Below are positions 1 to 11,192 of a stretch of DNA of 64,000 nt, piece by piece. The position numbers and the translations under genes were made by a program. The DNA is from Terana coerulea (Eukaryota; Basidiomycota; Agaricomycetes; Polyporales; Phanerochaetaceae). Numbering within the stretch: the stretch's first letter is position 1; the number at the start of each line of letters is the position of its first letter. Under the pieces are notes generated by a model. That model did not search any database. It was given only the letters and a program-made list of their open reading frames with translations, and was not told where the DNA came from. The stretch spans positions 17,201 through 81,200 of the forward strand of contig JAKOGH010000662.1 in NCBI GenBank assembly GCA_024811115.1. Reading direction: 5' to 3'.

Positions 1-734
1 AGCCCAGCCTCCAGAAACCGAAAGGCCGATGACACCTAGGCGGATCGGCGGAGTCATACCATCTCTACCAGTCGACATATAGTGAGCGCGAGATGACAGG
101 AGTAGTAGAGCCCACCGAGTCGAGGCTCGACCCTATTTGTATCGGCAGCGAATGGGAACCCCCACAGGGTGTCTGAAATTTGATGGGTCAGAGGAACTTG
201 AAGGCAACCGCTGAGATTACTTAGTGATCATGTTTACAAGCTGCTTACTTGGGCGTTTACTGCTACATTCCCGCGGAATTTAACGTATGGGTAACGCTTA
301 TACACCAGCTGCATTTTCCAGGTTTTCACGGTGTGCATGCAGGTGGCGGAGGGGAGGAACGGGGCGTGGGAAAGCCCCTCACTTGATCTCGATGTGGATC
401 AAATTCATAAGCGCCTAAAGTAAAAATCAGAGCTTGGCTGCTGTAGTCTTCGTGGACCAAAGCCCTGGAGCACCTTCAAGCTCAGGATCAATAGAACAGC
501 CAGAACACCGCTCAGAAAAGTCTCATGGACCAATCGAAAGCTCAATAGCTCTCAAAATCGAGTGAAGCGTAGCGGAAAACGGCGTGCGGTTTCAATCCCC
601 GCGATGCTTCTTCATATCCCCATTGAGCGGTCAGCGACGCACAGCTTTCCGGGCGACTTGAAAGGGCCAATTTGGGGCTTAGTGAGTCAAGAACAGGCCT
701 ATGTCTCTCTTACGACTTAGTGTGAGTCTCCAGG
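1..734. other. No gene seen; 5' flank of NRPS-like copy 1
   Basis: No reading frame with recognisable protein content lies here on either strand. The stretch immediately upstream of the ATG at 735 presumably carries the promoter and 5' UTR of the NRPS-like gene. I see no convincing TATA box or operator. Confidence 0.5.
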
Positions 735-2769
735 ATGGCGTCACCCACTCTCCCACCACTCGACGGAGCACTCTCCACCCTAGTCGAATTTGCCGATTTC
801 CAGTATCAGCACAACCCCGACTATCCGTCGTATATATTCCCATCCTCAGCAGACCATGAACAGGTGGCCGAAGTCTCGTACGCAGACATGGCCCAGGCCA
901 GCCATCGAATCGCGCATATCCTACGACCGGGTAGGCAGGGACTTGAAGGAGAAGTTATCGCCGTTTTACTGCATACCGATACCATCTTGTATGCTGCCGC
1001 GTTGCTAGGTATTTTGAGGGCGGGCATGGTGGTACGTGCTCGCACAATTATGCATACCCACGTCGATGACCTAAGCCTTTCGCAGCCCTATCCGATGCTT
1101 CCCCGAGTGTCAGTGGAGGCCATATGTACCATGCTCGAAGCCGCATCTTGTCGCCGTATCATCACACAAGAGTCTCTTCAGCCACTCGCGCACGCAGTAA
1201 AATCTTCAATGCTGAAACGGAACATTGTGATTCGTTTTGACGATCTCCCCACGCTGCATTCAGTATTTCCAGGTCTAGCTGGTGGCGAACCGGGCGCTGC
1301 AATGAGTGCACTGTATCCACCGCCAGCTGTGCCCAGAGAGCATGCGGCTCCTGAGCTGTATCTACACTCGTCAGGCTCTACAGGGCTACCGAAAACAATA
1401 CTCTTCACACGAGAGTGTTTCTGGCTTTGGCTTACTCAACGTAGGTCGTTGTCTGAGAGTCCCCTGATGAAGCAATATTGCTGACCTCTCGTCTGCATAG
1501 CGTTTTACGAAGGCTGTCGCCAGAGAAGGATTCGTTTCGGAACTATGGGCTTGCCAACTTCGCATATGATGGGCGTCTTGATCCAAGTGTGCTTTCCGCT
1601 GATAAGTTCTCAAGGTGTCGCGGTATACGCACCTCAGTCTCCTGCTCCACCCATGCTTCTCGAACCGCAGAGCTTCTATGAGGTCGCGAAGCTCACAAAA
1701 TGCACCGGGATGTGCACCGTGTCTTCATGTGTGGAGGTACGCTCCGAAACTAGACTCGACTTAGCCTAACTATACAACCCGCAATAGGCTTGGACGCATT
1801 CCACCGAAATCATGGACTACCTCAAGACACTCCACGTTCTAGTTCGTTTCTGACCTCGCCTGTCGCTATCTTCTGCTGACGGGAATGCAGATGTTCGGCG
1901 GCGCACCATTACCATCTTCCGTAGGCAACAAAATGGTTGCCGCTGGAGTGCCTATCCTCTCAGGATATGGAGCAACAGAGTTTACGTCGCCTATTAAGAC
2001 GTGGGACGAAGCCTCAGATTCCCCCGCGCAGTTGGAGCCCGACCCGGACTGGGACTATATCCGCATTTCCTCAAACGCAGCCGTGCGATGGGAGCCCCAG
2101 GGCGGCGGCACCTTCGAGCTCGTTGTGGTTGTGAGTTTTGTCAGTGTACTCTTACCGATGCAGTTCTCAAACATCTCGCTAGGACAATGGGAAGCTGGGA
2201 GTTGCCGTGTACAATGTTCCCGGAGAGAAGGCATACGCAACCTCCGATATCTTTGAGCCCCACCCTGTGAGGCAGGGGTTGTGGCGTTTGTAAGTTGTGT
2301 TGTTACCAAAGTCATATTTTCCCGTTGACAGCCTTCTGCTTCAGAGTAGGTCGCAAGGATGATGTGATTCTGATGAGTACAGGTGCGCGCGCGACCATCA
2401 CTCTGCTTGGTGTACCACCGACCGATCGATTGACATCGCAGGCGAGAAGATTGTCCCAATTCCGCAGGAGGGTCATATCACGGCCAGTGCCATGGTGAAA
2501 GGCTGTGTGATGTTCGGCAAGGGACATGAGCAGCCTGGAATTCTGATCGAACCCACGGCTGAGAACGCTGTTGAGTTGAACGACAATGAGGCACTCGCGG
2601 CTTACCGAAACAAGATGTGGTACGTGAGCCAGCTATGTGACTGGCTACGTGCTGAGGTATTTACAGGCCGACGATTGCAGAGGCCAATTTGCTCGCACCC
2701 TCGTTTGCGAAGATATTCAAGGAGATGATAATTGTCGCGGATCCCGCGAAGCCTCTGCCACGAGCAGGC

Positions 2770-3198
2770 TAACAAAGATATGCGCAGATATCTGAGTTCG
2801 CAAGGGTCCGGCTCGCAAGGCGGACGCGCGTGAGGCTAACAGACGGACGGTCAGTCCGAAGCTCAGAGTATGGGAAAGTCTCTGGTGTATGTATTCACCT
2901 AACAGACGGACGGTCAGTCCGAACTACAGCAGTATGTGAGTACATGACGTGTCCGTGAGAACGAAGGGCTACGCACGCTCAGAGTATGGGAAAGTCTCTG
3001 AGAGTGCTCGAACGGAGAGAGTGGGTATATAAGAGAGTGATCGGTTGCTCGTAGCGAGCCTAGAAATTAAGGGACAGGGACGGAGAACGAGTCAGGGGGT
3101 AAACGAAACAAGTCCGTACTAGGGAATCGATAGACCTTGTGGCGCTGATGCGCCGATGCGCCAGGGCGTCTATGCGCACTCAGTCTCCAACTTCGACA
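2770..3198 (-). repeat. 3' LTR of the Copia element (left copy on + strand)
   Basis: 429 bp, matching the copy at 7720-8148 throughout by eye. It contains a 23-bp block with a CGGAC...GTCCG inverted motif present twice (about 2837 and 2900), and a repeated block resembling CAGAGTATGGGAAAGTCTCT. A possible TATA-like GTATATAAG lies on the + strand near 3024. A polypurine tract, GAAGGGGAG on the minus strand (about 3199-3207), abuts the inner end and overlaps the gag-pol stop codon. Confidence 0.93.
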
Positions 3199-3205
3199 CT
3201 CCCCT

Positions 3206-6200
3206 TCAAGCCTTTGCGAGGCCTAAGGCAGAAGCGAAGTGCTTGGCCTTCATCGAAGGGAGCGCCTTCGTAAGGGTATCAGCGACCATATCGTCGGTAG
3301 GGCAGTAGACGACGGTGAGGTTCTTGTGGTCGATGTGGTAGCGAATGAAATGAAAACGAATGTCGATATGTTTAGTGCGAGAGTGGAAGCGGTCGTCCTT
3401 GGCTAGGGCGATGGCGCTTTGGTTGTCCGAATAGAGCGTCGTCGCGTCGGAGGGCATGAGCCAGACCTCAGTGAGGTAGCTGCGCAGCCAGAGCGCCTCC
3501 TTCGCAGCATGTGCGAGAGCGACATACTCGGCCTCAGAAGTCGACTGTGCCACAATTTCCTGTCGTTTCGACGACCAGGAAACGGCACCGCCGATGAGGA
3601 AAGCATAGCCTGAGATGGCCTGACGTCCTTCGGTACTCATACCGTCGGCGTCGGAGTAGCCAACCAAGGGCTCGCTGCTATCACCTCCAAGAGTGAGAGC
3701 GAAGTCGCGCGTGCCCTTGAGGTACAGCGTAGACGCGACGGAGCTGGTTCCAGTGGTGCATACCCGGGTTCTCCGAGTAGCGCGCGAGCTGAGAGACGGC
3801 GTACGAGATGTCGGGTCGAGTAGCGACTGCGGCATACATGAGCGCGCCAAGTGCCTGACGATAGGGCTTATGACGCATGGCGGCAACCTCCTCCGGGGTG
3901 GACGCACAGTCATCCTTGGACAACTGCACATGCGGGTCCATCGGGATAGCGAGCGGCTTGATGTCCTCGAAACCGTACCGACTGATGATCTGGTCGATGT
4001 AAGCACGTTGAGAGAACGAAATCGTACGCTTCTCAAGGTCACGAGTGATGGCCATACCAAGCAGCCAGCGAAGATCCTCGAGTGGCGTCGCCTGGACGTG
4101 CGAGTCGATCTTGTTGCTCATGTGCTGGAGAATCTTTGCCTCTGGAGCAATGAGAGTGAGGTCGTCAACGTGGGCAGAGATGATGGCGATATGCCCGCCA
4201 GGAAGGTGCCGAAAGAATACGGCGTGGTCGTGTTCGAACGAGTAAGACCGCAGTCGGCCATAATCCCGCTGAAGGACCAAAGCCCAGCGTCGGCCTGCCT
4301 GCTTCAACCCATAGAGCGCAACCTTGAGACGAAGGACTTGACCAGGCCTGATGCCTTTGAGGGTCACAGCCGGCGGCGGACGCATGTAGATGATCTCGTC
4401 GGGCTTCAGTCGCCCATAGAGGAAAGCCGATCGGATGTCTTTCTGGCCCAAGAAGTAACTGAGTCGAGCGGCCAGAGCTGCGTTCGCACGCTGCGAAGAC
4501 ATCTTCGCCACCGGAGCGAAGGTATCGTCTGAGAAGAAGTCGATTCCCTCGACTTGAGTGAATCCTTGTGCAACGAGACGTGCGCGGAAGGCTGAAATAG
4601 CGCTCAGCGCATCGAGCTTCGCCTTGTAGACCCAGCGAGAGCCAATGACATTCGCGCCATCAGGGAGGATCAGCGTACTCCCAGGAATCGCGAGACAGGA
4701 GTCGAGAGACCTCGTCATCCATAGCGTCCTGCCACTGAGGTGCGTACTGACCGCGAAGAGCTTCCTGGTGTGTTCGGGGATCGAGACCTAGCATCTCAGA
4801 GTGAGCTGCTTCAAGGTTCGCCTCCAGGACGTGAACATCCTCGTTGACTTCATCGCCAGAGATCGCTGTACCACCCTGCAGAGTGCGAATTCTCGCCCGA
4901 GCGGCGAAGGGGTGGGGAAGGGTCAAAGGATTTAGGCGAAGGCCGAGGAGTGTCATCGTTATCAGAGTTCTGCTCCTTGACTGAAATGTCGTCGCGTGCA
5001 TCGTCCGGGACGTTGTCAAGACTATAATCCTCCCCCTCAAGGAGTGGAACCTCCTGAGACGAGAAGGTGACATCGCGCTCGACTGAGATCTTGCGCTGAG
5101 ACGGCCAGTAGACGCGATAGCCATTCGACGTCGAATCGAAGCCAAGCCAACGGCACTCGACTGCACGCGCATCGATCTTGCTCGCGTCCTTGAGCTTGAC
5201 GAAGCAGATTGACCCAAAGGGGTGCGCGTCGGACAGATCGGGCTTCTTCCGAAGCGGCGCTCGAAGGGCGTAGCGAAATCGATCCCAGAATGGGGAGTAC
5301 GATTGAAAAGCCAGACGGCATGCTGCATAGCCTCGCCCCAGAGTGTGCGAGGCAAGCCCGACGAGATGAGGAGGGCGCGGACAATGTTCAGGATCGTACC
5401 GTGAGTTCGCTCGGCGGAGCCATTGTGCTGAGGCGTGTCGTGCACCGTAAGCCGCTGGACTGTACCCTGACGCGTGAGATGGTCGAGGAAGTCGGTCCCA
5501 GTAAACTCGCCACCAGCGGTCCGACTGGACAGCCTTGATCTTCACGCCATGCTGCGTGTAAAGACGGGCCTCGTAGCCGACGTACTTCGCGAAGGCTTCA
5601 TCCTTGGTGCGAAGTAAAGGCTGCTCGAGCCAGAGCGTGGCGTCGTCGAGCATGGTGAGCGAGTACCGGCAGTGGCTAGTCGTCTGAACAGGGGCAGGAC
5701 CCCAGACGTCCATGTGGATGCGGTCGCCAAAGTTCTCGCAGCGCTGAGAGGACCGATGTGGAGCGACGGGCTTGCGCACTGCCTTAGCACGCATGCAGAC
5801 AGTACACTCCCCTTCAAGCTGCTGCTCGGAATCGACCTCGATGCCCGCAAAGGAGCCTGCCTTGATCATCTTTCGCAAATATGTGAAAGAGGCGTGCCCG
5901 AGACGCTGGTGCAGCTCCATAAGCGAAACCTGCGGCAAGACGGCTGCAGAGTTTGCCTCATCGTGGTAGACGCGGTAGAGGCCTCGGACCTTCGGGATCG
6001 AACAGATCACCGCACCAGAACGTCGAGTGACTTGACAGTGGCCGTCACCAATACGCATGATGAGACCGGCATCGTCGAAACGACCAAGGGAGACGAGGGT
6101 GGCGGACATGTCGGGGGCGTACAGTACGTCCTTGAGAAGGATCTCAACGAAGGCATCGCCCTTCGGAGCTACGATCTTCATGTCGCCTAGACCACAGGCA

Positions 6201-7306
6201 GAGAAAGACGTCTTGCCTGCAGCGCGCACAGAGCGCTCGGGAATTTCGCGAAAATTCGACAGCATATGCCGGAAGGGGGACATATGATTCGTAGCACCGG
6301 AGTCGTAGATTTCGACCACCGTGTCGTACGTCGAGGCAAGCGCGTCGTCAATAGACTCGTCGGCGGCGGCCCAGCCCTCGTCGTAGACTTCGGCTATCTT
6401 CGCAGAGGCTGCTGGCGAAGACTTCGCAGCAGGTGTCGTCCCAGACGACGTCGAAGAGTTCCCTTGCGCAGAATGCGCACTCTCCGAGTACTTCTTCTTC
6501 GACGGGCATACATTAGCCCGGTGCCCTTTCCCAGAGCACTTGAAGCAAGTAACGTTGTCGTCAGATGACGACGACGATTTCGCACCTCCTCCGCCATTCG
6601 ACTTCCCTCCCCGCTGACCCTTGCCCTTGCCCTTGGCCTTCCATCGGGAATCCACCGCGATAGAGGCTTCGTCCTTCGGCTTAGAGCTCGAGCGAGCGAC
6701 AGTCGAGCGAGACTGAGCTTCAGCACGCAACAGCGGCATGAGCTCTGTGGAAAGGACGGTGCGAGGGGTGATAGGGTTCTGGGAGTTGTAGATGGTGATG
6801 GCGGCTTCATAGGCGGTGACGATATGTTTGAAGGATGTGGGGACGGACGAGATGAGAGCGTCCGTGAAGGTCCTATCCTCGAGAGTGATGCCGGCCTCCG
6901 CGATCTCCTCCTTCAGCTGAACGAGGCGATCGAGGTGCTCTTGCATCTTCTTGTCGTTTTCGCAGGTCAGCGAAAACAAGCGCTTCTGGGCGTTCGCCTC
7001 AGAAGTGGCGGTGGACTGCCCAAAGCGGACCTTCATCGCTGAGATGACGTCCTTCGGAACCTTCACCGTGGATGCGATGTTCATGAAAATCGAATCAGGG
7101 AGCTTGCTGACGAGTGCCGCCAGCAAGGCATTCCCCTCAGCCTCCTTGTCCGCAGGGACGACGGCATCGGTCAGCAGAGTCTTCGACGCTGAGCCAAGCG
7201 CAGCGAAGTTGACCCGCTGGATCCACGTCCGATAATTCGTTCCGTCCGCCTTCAGCGAAGGGACGGACGAGAACGCCTTCTGGATGGTGTCGGCAGCGCT
7301 CGGCAT
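3206..7306 (-). pseudogene. Copia gag-pol polyprotein with several frameshifts
   Basis: The likely start is the ATG at 7306-7304 (MPSAADTIQK); the frame is open further upstream to 7591. Order in element sense: UBN2-type gag; CCHC zinc knuckle CFKCSGKGHRANVC (about 6500-6545); protease DSGATNHMS (about 6270-6305); GAG-pre-integrase; integrase core (PQHNGSAERTHG near 5420); reverse transcriptase with ALYGLKQAGR (about 4290-4320) and active-site HVDDLTLIA (about 4150-4175); RNase H (STSEAEYVAL, then DNQSAIALAK). The stop is at 3208-3206. Reading frame is lost near 5515 (one extra base), 5247 (one base short), 4900, 4665 and 3765, so no single frame encodes the polyprotein. Either a defective copy was mobilised in trans or these are base-call indels. 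Confidence 0.9.
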
Positions 7307-7706
7307 GTCGACGGAAGTGGGCGTGAGCGCGTGGGACAGGGGCTGGGTTCGATTGAGAGGATGAGGACGGCGTAGGACTCGGAAGAGAAGCGCGTTGCCG
7401 TGCGATCCGGTGGACCTGTTCTGGAGCGATGGGAGCGGCCCAGGGTTCGTCACAGGCACCGAGAGGACGGTTTTCGCGGTTGGGGCAAGGTTGCTCCGGG
7501 CAGGCGATCCAATGAACGTCGAGTTCGGGGTCTGGATCGTACCAACGATCGGTGACGTCGGTCTTGTCGAAGACGTGCGAGGCGTTGTCACAGGGATGCT
7601 GCAAGCCGGTGCGGCGACTGGACATACGCCGGAGGGGGTGGGAACGAAAGGAGTGTGTGAGAGACCACCAGGTGAGCGAGAGTAGACGTCGATGTCAAAA
7701 CCTCTC

Positions 7707-7719
7707 GGGGCTCATAACC
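7707..7719 (-). other. Primer-binding site matching the initiator-tRNA-Met anticodon arm
   Basis: The + strand reads GGGGCTCATAACC directly next to the LTR. This resembles the anticodon stem-loop of fungal initiator tRNA-Met (GGGCTCATAACCC, known from yeast), not the tRNA 3' CCA end. It fits priming by a 5' half-tRNA, as described for Drosophila copia. The match is seen in the sequence; the mechanism is inferred. Confidence 0.75.
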
Positions 7720-8148
7720 TAACAAAGATATGCGCAGATATCTGAGTTCGCAAGGGTCCGGCTCGCAAGGCGGACGCGCGTGAGGCTAACAGACGGACGG
7801 TCAGTCCGAAGCTCAGAGTATGGGAAAGTCTCTGGTGTATGTATTCACCTAACAGACGGACGGTCAGTCCGAACTACAGCAGTATGTGAGTACATGACGT
7901 GTCCGTGAGAACGAAGGGCTACGCACGCTCAGAGTATGGGAAAGTCTCTGAGAGTGCTCGAACGGAGAGAGTGGGTATATAAGAGAGTGATCGGTTGCTC
8001 GTAGCGAGCCTAGAAATTAAGGGACAGGGACGGAGAACGAGTCAGGGGGTAAACGAAACAAGTCCGTACTAGGGAATCGATAGACCTTGTGGCGCTGATG
8101 CGCCGATGCGCCAGGGCGTCTATGCGCACTCAGTCTCCAACTTCGACA
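7720..8148 (-). repeat. 5' LTR of the Copia element (right copy on + strand)
   Basis: 429 bp, same sequence as 2770-3198. In element orientation this is the promoter-bearing 5' LTR, and the primer-binding site lies directly inside it. The outer edge abuts the CAGGC duplication at 8149-8153. Confidence 0.93.
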
Positions 8149-10097
8149 CAGGCAAGGGAACCGTCATCAGGAAGCAGGCCTTGGCTCTATACTCGGAAGA
8201 TATTGAGGAACTGTAAGTGTAGTCTTCGTTCATATTCCAATGCTTACTGACTTGCGGTGTAGATACAAATCTGTAGGACAAAGTATTGATCAAGGCGACG
8301 TAGCACCTCCCAAGTCATGGAAGATCGCGGACTTGGAGCCCTGGTTGGCAGAACGCGCGGCCTCTATCACTTGTCGGCCCGTCCCTTCTCCAACCGCGAA
8401 TTTATTTGAGCACGGCTTTGATAGGTAGGTGATCGTATGACTTGACCCGGCGCCGTTCTGACAGTCTGAATTGTAGTCTGAGTGCAACATTTTTCCGCAA
8501 TCGCATTATTGGCGCACTCAGAGCTTCTACTGAAGTGAGCGTCGCAAATGCGGCGGGGCGGATAACACAGAATTTGGTGTATGAACATTTGACCATCCGG
8601 CGGCTGGCGGCTGGAATCGCTCAACTGGTCGCACCCTCAGAAAGCTCCGGCGACCCTCTCGCCTCTATTTCTACTCGGATCGAAGACGTCCAGGAGGTAG
8701 TAACAAAGTATTGTGCAGGAATACACCACGTACACAGGTCTTCTTTCCCTTCAACCATCTTCAATCTCGGCCCGACCGTTCTTGTGACTGGCACTACGGG
8801 CAACATTGGATCTCATATACTTGCCGCTCTGCTATCCGGTCCTGCTATCGGTCACGTCTACGCTCTTAATCGCCCTTCTTCCGATCCTATGCGGCGACTC
8901 AAGACATCATTCCGCGACCGCGGTTTGCCGGATATCCTACTGAACAGCCCGAAGTTCACCTTACTCACCGGGAATGTGGCTGAGAGCACTTTTGGTTTGC
9001 CGGCGGCTCAATTCAACGAAGTACGCTTAGTACGAAGACATACATTGGTCATCCTGACACTCGCTGTTCGTAGGTTCTCGGCTTGCTTACCCATATTATT
9101 CACAATGCTTGGACTGTGAACTTCAACCTTCCGCTCAATGCATACCAGGACCAGATTGCGGGGATCCGATCGCTGCTCGAGGTCTCCGCCTCGGTCAACC
9201 CGTCTGTCAGAATCTTCTTCACCTCTTCCATCGGAGTCGCTAGCCTCTGGGACCCTTCAAACGGACCTGTGCCGGAGTACCCATTGTCAGATCCTGGGAC
9301 CGCAATTAGTACAGGGTACTCTGCGTCTAAATATGTCGTCGAGAAGGTACGTCTTTCAGGAAATATATAGGCTGAGGATCCCTTCTTACCTATATCACAG
9401 ATGCTAGAATACGCAAGAGCCCAAGGTCTCACTACTGTAATAGTGAGAATGGGCCAAGCGTGTGGCTCTCTAGGTACGGGGGCTTGGGGCACAACAGAAT
9501 GGCTTCCGATAATGGTGAAATCCGGTCTCGTACTCGGCTCTCTGCCCGATCTCTCTGGGGTAAGCGTCGAACACCAGTCTCCGCCAACCTTGGCGACTGA
9601 CTCACGACATCTTTAGCTAGTTTCGTGGGTACCGTTGGATGCGGTCGGCCGAACGTATGTCGACTTGGTGCTGTTGAAGGATAACCCGCCGCTCCTCGTA
9701 AACCTAGTACATCCCCATCCAACGACATGGGAAATCGTACTCCAGGGCATCGTCGAGGAGCTGAACGGACGACTGACCATTGTACCTTCCGAGGAATGGT
9801 TCGACAAGCTTGAGCGATTATCTGTGACGGCCACAGAGCAAGATCTGGCTCAAATTGTACGTTCTGCAGCCGCCGTCTAGTCGCGTCTCATCATACTGAT
9901 GCTCATTCTAGCCGGCCTTACGACTACTCCATTTCTTCCGCGGCGTTGCGAGCTCTTCTACTGCTAAGCTCTTTTACGAGACGTCCAAGTTAGAGGAGTC
10001 CGCTCCAACAATGCACGACCTACCCTCCCTCTCAGCTGAGTACGGCAGAAAGTGGGTACGATACTGGAAGTCAATAGGGTACATAGGACTGGACTAG

Positions 10098-10264
10098 AAG
10101 TAACTAACAACGAGTATGGTCTTTAGAATCCGTGTAAATATTGCATATTTAAGTTTTAGCAACGCTCTGCCTACACTTCAACTTACAGTAACGAGGGCTG
10201 TGGTGCTCGAGGCACCCGCTTCATCTGACTCCAGCCCCGTTGCTCGTGCCAAGCCGTCTACTGA
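10098..10264. other. Short intergenic gap
   Basis: Gap between the NRPS-like stop and the P450 fragment. No separate promoter or N-terminal P450 exon is recognisable. Confidence 0.4.
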
Positions 10265-10268
10265 ATAG

Positions 10269-11189
10269 GTATTTGTGGAGGTACAGCGGTTGCAAGAGTT
10301 CAATGGAGAGGCCAGTTACGATGAGCTGCAAAACAAACTATCATACCGGGATGCTGTCTTGAAAGAAACGTGAGTACCGTGTCTCATTTCTCAGACTTTC
10401 ACTAACTGCGTGCTCCACTTCAGCCTCCGACTATATCCAGGACTCCCCTACATAAAACGAGTTGCTACTAAGGGCGATGTCATCCCTCTCCCTGAACAAG
10501 TCACGCTATCCACAGGCGAAGCCGTCACGGAATTCCGCTTCGCTGCCGATCAGGTACGTACGCGCTGTGCGCTATTGACTACAGTGCTAAGCACCTCATC
10601 CAGGTCATCGTACTCCCAGTAATAGCAGTCCAGCGTATGGGCACCATGTTGAAGGACCCGGACGCGTTCCGTCCGGAACGTTGGCCGGAGGACCTGCCCC
10701 CGAGCGAGAAGCTGGTGTCGGGATGGGCGAAAATTCTGGCGTTCAGCGATGGTCCACGCAGCTGCGTCGGCATACGGCTGGGTAAGTTATTGCTTACACT
10801 GCGCAGTAATTGGTTAGGCGCTGACTGCTTCGTATATCATATCAGCTATCTTCCAGTACAAGGTTCGTCGCCCCTCACTCGTGCAATAGCACACCCCACT
10901 TATTTTGTGTGGAAATCAGGTCATCCTTATGGCTCTCATGCAACGCTTCCGATTCCACGATGCCGGCCTGAAGATTACCCTCAAAATTGCTTCCAGCTTA
11001 CAAGGATGGGTAGATGACCCAAAGGAAACCTCATCCCGACTTCCTATTGCGATTGAGCTTTTGCAAATAATGTATTCCGACTCTGCAAGTATGAATCTCG
11101 TCTGCCACGGTGTTTTCCCGGACGACATGAGGACGTTCCGTGTATCACTCGTATATTGTCATAAAATAGAATCGAGAGTCTTCACGTAG
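10269..11189 (+). pseudogene. Cytochrome P450, C-terminal fragment
   Basis: Only the C-terminal part of a P450 is present. The K-helix ExxR is in LKETLRLYPGLPYI (about 10360-10450), the PERW motif lies near 10670, and the heme-binding loop FSDGPRSCVGIRL is at about 10744-10782. The last exon (about 10918-11080) encodes a conserved C-terminus ending PIAIELLQ, with a short extra tail to a stop at 11187-11189. The exons are separated by short introns with good splice sites. The membrane anchor, I-helix and N-terminal two thirds are absent; upstream sequence runs straight into the NRPS-like 3' end. This is probably a truncated former cluster oxidase. It belongs to a different P450 family from the gene at 61650. 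Confidence 0.8.
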
Positions 11190-11192
11190 AGT

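Larger units (their letters stand above)
2770..8148 (-). mobile_element. Ty1/Copia LTR retrotransposon, very recent insertion
   Basis: 5,379 bp, transcribed right to left. It is bounded by two 429-bp LTRs that read identical by eye and end TG...TA in element orientation (TGTCGAAG start, CTTTGTTA end). A 5-bp target-site duplication, CAGGC, flanks it at 2765-2769 and 8149-8153. It carries gag-protease-integrase-RT-RNase H in Copia order. The insertion lies exactly in the conserved adenylation-domain PRAGK coding sequence of the NRPS-like gene. LTR identity argues for a very young insertion, but the coding region carries about five frameshifts (see findings). Confidence 0.95.
735..10097 (+). 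pseudogene. NRPS-like adenylation-thiolation-reductase gene, copy 1, interrupted by a Copia element
   Basis: The family activates a carboxylic acid as acyl-AMP, loads it on a phosphopantetheine arm and reduces it with NAD(P)H to an aldehyde or alcohol (related to aminoadipate and aryl-acid reductases). Exons I can place: 735-1031, 1086-1440, 1501-1736, 1788-1841 and 1891-2130; more follow to the stop at 10095-10097. The adenylation domain shows the core motif HSSGSTGLPK (about 1366-1395) and GYGATE (about 1966-1983). Its C-terminal PLPRAGK motif is split at 2769/8154 by the retrotransposon. The thiolation site FDSLSATFFR is formed across an intron at about 8428-8475, which splits the serine codon. 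The reductase domain has the Rossmann motif GTTGNIGSHI (about 8795-8820) and GYSASKYVVEK (about 9320-9348). Apart from the insertion, exons and splice sites look intact, so loss of function is probably recent. The substrate is unknown. Copy 2 at 37370-51309 is a close paralogue with the same intron positions where compared. Confidence 0.88.

Noticed and set aside
5209..6190. Long + strand open frames opposite the Copia polyprotein
   Set aside because: Shadow frames of the GC-rich gag-pol; the minus strand carries the recognisable zinc knuckle, protease and integrase motifs.
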